Assembly (NCBI RefSeq): GCF_900177415.1
Contig: NZ_FXAF01000011.1
Coordinates: 620,001-684,000 of the forward strand
DNA: 64,000 nt
Reading direction: 5' to 3'
Source: Xaviernesmea oryzae
Lineage (GTDB): Bacteria; Pseudomonadota; Alphaproteobacteria; Rhizobiales; Rhizobiaceae
Shown here: piece after piece, positions 58,153 to 64,000 of the stretch
Layout: each line of letters begins with the position of its first letter
Position numbering within the stretch: the stretch's first letter is position 1
Made by a program: the position numbers and the translations under genes
Notes under the pieces: generated by a model
Seen by the model: the letters and a program-made list of their open reading frames with translations, nothing else
Told to the model about the DNA's origin: nothing
Database searches by the model: none

Positions 58153-58597
58153 AAAAACGCCAGTTGGCCTGTAAGCCGGGTTCTGTATGGCTCCGGTGCA
58201 GGCACCGGAACGTGGCAGCCATTCATCTGGGACGATGCTTGCGCACCGCCTCACGCAACCCACCCGGATGACTGGCCCGGAAACCGGCTGTAGCCCGCGC
58301 TTTCGCTTGGACCCGCGTCATCCCTATTCGGTCTTGCTCCCGGTGGGGTTTACCCTGCCGCCCCTGTTGCCAGCGGCGCGGTGGGCTCTTACCCCACCCT
58401 TTCACCCTTACCCCGCCATTTCAGCCGCTTGAGGTTTCCAAGCGGTAGAAAAAGCGGGGCGGTTTCCTTTCTGTGGCACTTTCCCTGGGGTCGCCCCCGC
58501 CGGATGTTATCCGGCACCGTGTTTCCGTGGAGCCCGGACTTTCCTCACCTCACCGCCTTTCGGCACTGGTGAAGCGCGGCTGCCCGGCCAACTGGCA
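58153..58597 (-). ncRNA. rnpB: RNase P RNA component (class A)
   Basis: This is the catalytic RNA that removes 5' leaders from tRNA precursors. The 5' part reads GCCAGTTGGCCGGGCAGCC and then GGTGAGGTGAGGAAAGTCCG, with the universal GAGGAAAGTCC (CR I). Toward the 3' end come ACAGAACCCGGCTTACAGG (CR V), which is the standard closing element. The first and last helix arms (GCCAGTTGGCC and GGCCAACTGGC) pair perfectly as P1, which sets the ends to within a few bases. TTTTT follows directly, consistent with a terminator. Only about 40 bases separate the 5' end from the upstream gene's stop, so its promoter may lie within that gene's 3' end. Confidence 0.95.
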
Positions 58598-58635
58598 TGC
58601 GGTCCATAACCGACATGGGCGTTGAAGGCCAGAGT

Positions 58636-59829
58636 CTACAGGTAATTTGCCGAAAAATCCGCAGAATAGGCGTCGTCCACGATCCGGCCGTGGAAAATCA
58701 GCTCCGCACCCAGCCTGCCGATCTCGTCGGAACTCTTGGCCGCCGCGCCACAGCCGCCGCTCAAGACGCCGATACGGTCCGCCTCGGTCATGGCGATCGC
58801 CGGGTAGCCGGTCGGCGTGAACGAGGTGACGCAGGCCGCCATGGACGAACGGGAAAGATCGAGCGTCGGCATCAACCGGGTCATGATCTCGGTGAGCCGC
58901 CGTTTCGTGCTTTCGCGCCCGCCGGAACGGAACCACGCACGCACCTCCGGCTCCGTCGGCAGCAGCAGATCGTCCGGATCCCCGCCGATCTTGAGATAGA
59001 TCCTGCCGTCGGGGTAACGCACCGGCGGCAGAAGGTAGATGCCGTCCTCGCCTTCACGCCACTTCCAGATCAGCGACGGCACCCTGCCCCAGACATCCAT
59101 CGCGGCCTCGTCCACCTCGAAGAAGGCCACGGTGCGGGCATAAACCTTGAGATCAAGACGCCGCGGCAAGAGATTCTCGTTGATGGAAAAACCGCCGGCG
59201 GCGACCAGGACCTTCTCGCCCGAATAGATGTTGCCTTCGGCGGTCGTGACCGTGACGGCATCGCCTTCCTGGCGCACGGAGGAAACGGTCTCCGGAATGA
59301 TCGCCGCGCCTTGCCGCCCGGCAAGCTGCGCCTGCGCCTTCACCAGCCGGCGCGGGTTGATATGGCCGGCATCCTTCGGCTCCCACACCCCCTCGCTGCC
59401 GTCAGGGAAGGAGAAGAAGGGAAACCGGTCTGTCAGGTCGGCGTCCGCCAGCGTCTCGGTCGCGACCCCGAGCCTGCCCGCCGCATCGAGAACGTTGCCG
59501 ACATAGGACGGAGCGCCGCCCGTCCGTCTCGGCCCCACCAGCAGGCAGCCGGATTCGGAGTAGAAATCGATGCCGCTTTCGGCGGCGATCTCGCCGTATC
59601 GCGCAATGGACCGGTTGGCGAGGCGTGCCCAGACGGGATCAGGATCGATCGTCCTGGTGATGCGCGCCTCGTCGTAATGACTGGCGAAGACGCCTTCATG
59701 CCGCGCGTAGTCCGCCGGCTCCCCGGGGCCGATCAGCGCCACGCCTTCGGTCCATTTGGAGAGGTGGCGGGCCGCGGCCGCACCCATCATGCCCCTGCCG
59801 ATAACGATATATCTGAACCGTGCCGTCAT
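58636..59829 (-). CDS. FAD-dependent oxidoreductase (DAO family)
   Basis: This 397-residue flavoprotein has the Rossmann start RYIVIGRGMMGAAAARHL with the GxGxxG form GRGMMG, and a C-terminal SGGCGAAAKSSDEIGRLGAEL that binds FAD. It is of the D-amino-acid oxidase/sarcosine oxidase type (MSOX-like); the residue expected to carry covalent FAD in monomeric sarcosine oxidase cannot be judged by eye. Substrate unknown. I set the start at MTARFRYIV with GAGGGCAGG ahead. It stands alone between rnpB and the lytic transglycosylase gene. Confidence 0.83.
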   Translation of the reverse strand: MTARFRYIVIGRGMMGAAAARHLSKWTEGVALIGPGEPADYARHEGVFASHYDEARITRTIDPDPVWARLANRSIARYGEIAAESGIDFYSESGCLLVGPRRTGGAPSYVGNVLDAAGRLGVATETLADADLTDRFPFFSFPDGSEGVWEPKDAGHINPRRLVKAQAQLAGRQGAAIIPETVSSVRQEGDAVTVTTAEGNIYSGEKVLVAAGGFSINENLLPRRLDLKVYARTVAFFEVDEAAMDVWGRVPSLIWKWREGEDGIYLLPPVRYPDGRIYLKIGGDPDDLLLPTEPEVRAWFRSGGRESTKRRLTEIMTRLMPTLDLSRSSMAACVTSFTPTGYPAIAMTEADRIGVLSGGCGAAAKSSDEIGRLGAELIFHGRIVDDAYSADFSANYL

Positions 59830-59899
59830 GCCTGCCCTCTTGATTCCGTCGGCTCGAAAATGCCCGTTTCCACGATGCACTTCCAGCCGTTTTCCGGAA

Positions 59900-60508
59900 T
59901 CAGGATGCCGCGGGCGAAAGCGACGCGGTCTGTTCCGCGGGCTGCTCGGCGGGACGTTGCGTATCCTTCAGGATCGCTTCCACCCGATTGCAATAGCGCC
60001 TGGAGATCGGGTTCATCCGCGTCGCGCCGTGGCCGGCATTGTATCGCAATATGGTGCCGCAGGTCTTGCCGCCGCCCCGTTCGTGGGCGCCTGCCAGATA
60101 TTTCATCCCGTAGCGGATATTCGTTTCCGGATCGTAGAGACCGTAATCCGGCCCTTCATATCCCATCAGGCGGGCCGTTGCTGGCTTGATCTGCATGAGG
60201 CCGATCTCACCGGCCTTGCCTTTCACCGTTGGGCGGAAATTGCTCTCGATCTGGACCACCGCATTGGCGAGCTCGACCGGCACGCCGTATTCATCGGCAT
60301 ATTTCTCGATCAGATCCGCATAATGAACCTGGCGAAGCAGGCGCTTGGCGGCATCCGTGGGTGCAGCAAAACTGGTCTCGCGCGTTTCCCATGGCGTGAT
60401 CAGCGGTTTGGTATAAGTTCTGACGGTATCGTCCTGAGCGCGCACGCGTTCGGTATTCGCGGCGAGCAAGGCAAGACCCGCCGTGACAGCAACAGCCAAT
60501 TTTTTCAT
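59900..60508 (-). CDS. Secreted lytic transglycosylase (SLT domain)
   Basis: This protein of 202 residues has a signal peptide (AVAVTAGLALLAANTERVRA) and a single SLT domain that cleaves peptidoglycan between MurNAc and GlcNAc. The catalytic glutamate is Glu88 in VVQIESNFRP, followed by GEIGLMQIKPATARLMGY and the downstream RYNAGHGATRMN. The small size (about 170 mature residues) resembles VirB1-like or Slt70-tail-like stand-alone enzymes. No secretion system lies nearby. The tail is Ala/Pro/Gln-rich. Confidence 0.88.
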   Translation of the reverse strand: MKKLAVAVTAGLALLAANTERVRAQDDTVRTYTKPLITPWETRETSFAAPTDAAKRLLRQVHYADLIEKYADEYGVPVELANAVVQIESNFRPTVKGKAGEIGLMQIKPATARLMGYEGPDYGLYDPETNIRYGMKYLAGAHERGGGKTCGTILRYNAGHGATRMNPISRRYCNRVEAILKDTQRPAEQPAEQTASLSPAAS

Positions 60509-60749
60509 TGAATAGGAATGTCTCCGGACTAGCAGGTCCGCGGACATTCACACGCAAACATCCTCTCACCGCACCGCCGGATGGACGGCGCGGCGTTCAC
60601 CGAACCTGATCGTTTATCTCTGCAACCCCCGTCCACACTGGCGGCTGCGTTAACCAAGTTCTTTAGAACGAGATAATAAGGACAGGATGTGGCACGGAAA
60701 AATTTTCTGATTTTATGGCGAAATCAAGGGGCGAAGAGGTACGTTCGAC

Positions 60750-61511
60750 CTAGCTGTATTTCGGCAGCGCCTTCAGCAGCCGGTGCAATGTGTCGATGGT
60801 CGAGAAGTCGGCGATCCCATCGACCAGTTGCGGCCGGAAATGGCGCTGGAAGGCCTCCACCACGCCTTTCGTTCGCTCACAGAAAATCCCTGTTATCTCA
60901 ATGTTATAACCATAGAGAGACAGCATCGACTGCAGCGCTTCGATGGGCTGGCCGCTCTCTCCGAGCTGGAAGAAGCGGCCGCCGCTGATCGGGGTCGGAT
61001 CGATCCAATGACCGACCTCGCCGGCATGCAGTTTTTCCCAGGGGAAATTCTCCCCCGGATCGACCTTGCGGATCGGCGCCACATCGGAGTGCCCGAGCAC
61101 TCTCTCCGGCGGGATATTCCACCTTGCGCCGCAATCGCGACACAATTCGGCGACCGCCTCGATCTGCTTGTCGGGAAAATCCGGCAGGCCCCCGGGATGG
61201 CCGGGATTGGCGATCTCAATGCCGATGGAACAGGAGTTGATGTCCGTCTCGCCTGCCCAGGAGCTCTTTCCCGCGTGCCAGGCCCGGCGCTCTTCCGGCA
61301 CGAGCTGCACCACGCGCCCATCCTCATGGACGAAATAGTGGCTGGAAACCTGGCTTTCCTCGCGACAGAGCCAGGAGAGCGCACCGTCCGCGGTTCCCAT
61401 GCCCGTATAATGCAGGATGATCATGTCCGGCTTTCGCCCGCCGGCACGTTCGCCATGATTGGGGGAAGGTCTTACCGATGCGCCGGCATAGTCGGCGGCA
61501 AAGACTGTCAT
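60750..61511 (-). CDS. N-acetylmuramoyl-L-alanine amidase (AmpD/Ami_2 type) with PG-binding domain
   Basis: This 253-residue protein cleaves the lactyl amide between MurNAc and L-Ala. Zinc ligands are His34 (IILHYTGMG), His141 (VLGHSDVAP) and Asp151 (KVDPGENFPW), and the central SSHYFVHEDGRVVQLVPE and GIEIANPG are typical of Amidase_2. Residues 175-253 form a peptidoglycan-binding domain (SGQPIEALQSMLSLYGY). No signal peptide is visible, so it may be cytoplasmic and act in muropeptide recycling like AmpD. The ATG overlaps the stop of the TerB/DnaJ gene (four bases). Confidence 0.88.
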   Translation of the reverse strand: MTVFAADYAGASVRPSPNHGERAGGRKPDMIILHYTGMGTADGALSWLCREESQVSSHYFVHEDGRVVQLVPEERRAWHAGKSSWAGETDINSCSIGIEIANPGHPGGLPDFPDKQIEAVAELCRDCGARWNIPPERVLGHSDVAPIRKVDPGENFPWEKLHAGEVGHWIDPTPISGGRFFQLGESGQPIEALQSMLSLYGYNIEITGIFCERTKGVVEAFQRHFRPQLVDGIADFSTIDTLHRLLKALPKYS

Positions 61512-62251
61512 GCGGCGCGGCGCTCTTTCGCAATCGCCGCATAAGCGGCGTTGAGGGCCGCCATGCGTTCGTTGGCGGCGGCATGCAGCGCGACCGGCAC
61601 GCCGCGGGCGATCAGCCTGTCCGGATGATGCTCGGAGACCAGCAGCCGGTATTGCTTGCGGATCTTCGCAAAATCGTCTTCGGGCGACACGCCGAGCACA
61701 AGATAGGGATCCGCTCCGTCGAGATGCACATGACGCGCCATGATGCGGCGGAAATGCGCCTCGTCGATCCGGAAGATCTCTGCGATGCGGGCGAGGAAGC
61801 CGAGCTCCTTCTCGTGCACCAGCCCGTCCGCCTTGGCGATGTGGAACAGGCCGTCGACCACGTTTTCCAGCATAGGGCAGTTTTGGGAAGCGCCGGAACC
61901 GCAGAGACCCGCGAGCTTCATCGCATAGGCCTCGTAACCCGCGACGTCCTGGCGCGCGAGGTTGTAGAGCCGCGCCACGTTGCGCGCCTCCTCGTCCGGG
62001 AAATCGAAGATCTGCTGGAAAGCCCTGACTTCGGTTTCCGTCACGATGCCGTCGGCCTTCGCCATCTTGGCGGAAAGGGCGATGATCGCCACCGAAAAGG
62101 ATACTTTCCGGCGCGTTTCCGGATCGCCTTCGAACAACGTGCGGATCGCCTCCACCACGCGGCCGAGCGTGTTTCCAGCCGCGTCGCCGATCGCGCCGAG
62201 CAGTCGTTCCCAGAGGGAGGAAAATTGGAGACAGGCGAAGTCGAAAATCAT
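61508..62251 (-). CDS. DjlA-like protein: TerB domain plus DnaJ domain
   Basis: This 247-residue protein starts with a hydrophobic/amphipathic segment, carries a TerB-like helical domain (about 45-175, with the repeated acidic pattern KADGIVTETEV and KADGLVHEKEL) and ends in a J domain (181-245) with HPD at 209-211. It should stimulate DnaK; E. coli DjlA is a membrane-bound J protein with envelope-stress roles. The classical DjlA N-terminal membrane helix is weak here. It is coupled to the amidase gene, which hints at a cell-envelope link. Confidence 0.86.
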   Translation of the reverse strand: MIFDFACLQFSSLWERLLGAIGDAAGNTLGRVVEAIRTLFEGDPETRRKVSFSVAIIALSAKMAKADGIVTETEVRAFQQIFDFPDEEARNVARLYNLARQDVAGYEAYAMKLAGLCGSGASQNCPMLENVVDGLFHIAKADGLVHEKELGFLARIAEIFRIDEAHFRRIMARHVHLDGADPYLVLGVSPEDDFAKIRKQYRLLVSEHHPDRLIARGVPVALHAAANERMAALNAAYAAIAKERRAA

Positions 62252-62575
62252 TACCGCAATGGACCAGATTATCCGGGGGATTGCAAGGTGGCGGACGGTC
62301 CATCTCGGATTAAACTATGTTCATGTTTTCCGAACAATCACCGCCGTTCACCAACGAGTTACCTCCCTATCCGGCACAATCTGCCCTGCCCGCCATCCCC
62401 GTCTTTCCACAGGCCGGGCACGGCCGTCGCCCGGTTGAATCGATTATATTCCCCCGTCTGGAGGCTCCGAGGCGAAGTTCCGGTTTTTCTTGAGAAATTC
62501 ACTTTACAGGCGGTCATCTCTGTCGCATCCATTCCCACGGTTTTGAACTGCACGCGTATGCGTCAAGGAGGATCG

Positions 62576-63787
62576 ATGGCCAAACAGAAAGTAGCAATGC
62601 TCACCGCCGGAGGCCTTGCGCCCTGCCTGTCGTCCGCCGTCGGCGGCCTGATCGAGCGCTATAACGATATCGCGCCGGAGATCGAGATGGTCGCCTACCG
62701 TTCCGGCTACCAGGGCGTTTTGCTCGGCGACCGCATCGAGATCACGCAAGACATGCGTGAGAAGGCCTATCTCCTGCATCGTTACGGCGGCTCGCCGATC
62801 GGCAACAGCCGCGTCAAGCTCACCAATGCCGCCGACTGCGTGAAGCGCGGCCTCGTCAAGGAGGGCGAAAACCCGCTCCGGATCGCGGCCGAACGGCTTG
62901 CGGCCGACGGGATCACCATTCTCCACACGATCGGCGGCGACGACACCAACACGACCGCCGCCGACCTTGCCGCCTATCTCGGCGCCAATGGCTACGACCT
63001 GACGGTCGTCGGCCTGCCGAAGACGGTCGACAACGACGTCGTGCCGATCCGCCAGTCGCTCGGCGCATGGACCGCGGCGGAAGTCGGGGCCTATTTCTTC
63101 GACAACGTCTCGAACGAGCAGAGTGCCGCACCTCGCACACTTGTGATTCACGAAGTGATGGGACGTCACTGCGGCTGGCTTACCGCCGCGACCGCGCGTG
63201 CCTATATCCAGAAGACCAGGAACAACGAATATGTCGAAGGCTTCATGATGAACACGGCGATGAAGAACATCGACGGCCTTTATCTGCCGGAGATGGCCTT
63301 CGATCTCGACAGGGAGGCCGCCCGCCTCAAGGATGTGATGGACAAGCGCGGCTTCGTGACGCTCTTCGTCTCGGAAGGGGCCTGCCTCGACGCCATCGTC
63401 GCCGAGCGGGAAGCCGCGGGCGAGACGATCAAGCGCGACGCTTTCGGCCACGTGAAGATCGACACGATCAATGTCGGCAACTGGTTCCAGAAGCAGTTCG
63501 CCGCCCTTCTCGGCGCCGAACGCTCCATGGTCCAGAAATCCGGCTATTTCGCCCGTTCCGCCCCGGCCAACGGCGACGACCTGCGCCTGATCCACAGCAT
63601 GGTCGACCTTGCCGTCGAGAGTGCCCTGAACAAGGTTTCGGGCGTGACGGGTCATGACGAAGACCAGAACGGAAAACTGCGGACGATCGAATTTCCGAGA
63701 ATCAAGGGTGGAAAACATTTCGATCTGACGGCAAGATGGTTCGGCGAGGTGATGGACCATATCGGCCAGACCTTCGAAACAGCGTAA
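62576..63787 (+). CDS. pfp: Pyrophosphate--fructose-6-phosphate 1-phosphotransferase
   Basis: This 403-residue phosphofructokinase interconverts fructose 6-phosphate and fructose 1,6-bisphosphate using PPi. The dinucleotide site reads IGGDDTNTT with Asp in the second place after GGD (residues 120-123), and the catalytic loop reads PKTVDND with Lys149; ATP enzymes have GGDGS and PGTIDND. These two differences mark PPi use. Further motifs are EVMGRHCGWL and the C-terminal GHDEDQNGK. The ATG at 62576 follows AAGGAGGA. The reaction is reversible, so it may serve glycolysis or gluconeogenesis; rhizobia typically lack ATP-PFK. Confidence 0.94.
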   Translation: MAKQKVAMLTAGGLAPCLSSAVGGLIERYNDIAPEIEMVAYRSGYQGVLLGDRIEITQDMREKAYLLHRYGGSPIGNSRVKLTNAADCVKRGLVKEGENPLRIAAERLAADGITILHTIGGDDTNTTAADLAAYLGANGYDLTVVGLPKTVDNDVVPIRQSLGAWTAAEVGAYFFDNVSNEQSAAPRTLVIHEVMGRHCGWLTAATARAYIQKTRNNEYVEGFMMNTAMKNIDGLYLPEMAFDLDREAARLKDVMDKRGFVTLFVSEGACLDAIVAEREAAGETIKRDAFGHVKIDTINVGNWFQKQFAALLGAERSMVQKSGYFARSAPANGDDLRLIHSMVDLAVESALNKVSGVTGHDEDQNGKLRTIEFPRIKGGKHFDLTARWFGEVMDHIGQTFETA

Positions 63788-63833
63788 GACGGGAAAATGA
63801 CGGACGCGCCGGCGGCGTTCGGGAGGAAATGGG

Positions 63834-64000
63834 ATGACGGCTGAAATCTGGCTCGCTTTTGCCGCGACCGCGTTCGTTCTCGTCCTTCTGCCCAGTCCGC
63901 TTGCCTGCCTGACCGCCAGCTTCTCGCTTCAGCGCGGCCGCCGCACGGCGGTCGCCACAGTTCCGGGGCTTGCCGCCGGATTGTCCGTCGCCTTGATCGC
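63834..64000 (+). CDS. LysE family exporter (partial, N-terminus only)
   Basis: Fifty-five codons are visible before the window ends, starting MTAEIWLAFAATAFVLVLLP. The first helix followed by SPLACLTASFSLQRGRRTAV fits the LysE/RhtB exporter pattern (PGP-like turn then a Gly/Arg-rich loop, here LPSPLACL and RGRRTAVATVPG). GGGAGGAA stands ahead of the ATG. The gene begins 46 bases after pfp and may be read with it. Substrate is not predictable. Confidence 0.75.
   Translation, partial: MTAEIWLAFAATAFVLVLLPSPLACLTASFSLQRGRRTAVATVPGLAAGLSVALI

Noticed and set aside
61478-62575. Plus-strand extension of the pfp frame over the djlA gene
   Set aside because: It is antisense to the TerB/DnaJ gene, and a strong ribosome site marks the true pfp start at 62576.

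Overview
The window is a piece of chromosome from an alphaproteobacterium of the Rhizobiaceae (Rhizobium/Ensifer/Shinella/Agrobacterium type). The evidence is the high-GC coding bias, the mosaic palindromic repeats between genes, the FtsZ with a long tail, the PPi-dependent phosphofructokinase, and the gene set sspB–DUF4169–ribbon-helix-helix at the left edge. Almost everything is core chromosome. I see no prophage, transposase, CRISPR array, tRNA or rRNA.

Layout. 1-5.8 kb: end of a probable sspB, two small genes, a large AsmA protein and an FAD-linked D-lactate/glycolate-type dehydrogenase. 5.8-7.1 kb: a gene-free block with several copies of a palindromic repeat. 7.1-11.5 kb: a two-gene RND efflux operon. 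11.8-15.9 kb: a UvrD-type helicase, then an AT-rich orphan gene that looks acquired, then a membrane protein. 16-30 kb: single genes of metabolism, transport and envelope (alcohol dehydrogenase-like, M20 amidohydrolase, Tlde1/DUF2778 protein, nicotinamidase, AzlCD, M24 peptidase, PrmA, SCO protein, CheW, CreA, exonuclease, YhhY-like acetyltransferase) plus small proteins of 52, 57 and 107 aa.

30-57.7 kb, minus strand: ligA, recN, bamD, lpxC and then the division and cell-wall (dcw) cluster. In transcription order this is mraZ-rsmH-ftsL-ftsI-murE-murF-mraY-murD-ftsW-murG-murC-murB-(86 aa)-(35 aa), then an MFS gene on the other strand, then ddlB-ftsQ-ftsA-ftsZ, lpxC, bamD, recN, ligA. Many junctions overlap by 1-4 bases, so translation is probably coupled. 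The cluster covers cytoplasmic peptidoglycan precursor synthesis (MurB-F, Ddl), the lipid steps (MraY, MurG), the septal synthase (FtsW/FtsI) and the early divisome (FtsQ, FtsA, FtsZ). Upstream of mraZ, four TGGGN boxes at an exact 10-bp period overlap a good sigma-70-like promoter, which fits MraZ autoregulation.

58.1-64 kb: the RNase P RNA gene, an FAD oxidoreductase, a lytic transglycosylase, an AmpD-like amidase coupled to a TerB/DnaJ protein, PPi-dependent phosphofructokinase, and the start of a LysE-family exporter.

The parts least explained by known biology are the AT-rich orphan gene at 14.4-15.25 kb, the pair of tiny overlapping membrane-protein genes behind murB, the 52-aa membrane protein near the SCO gene, and the palindromic repeats whose inner hairpins keep their shape while changing their sequence.
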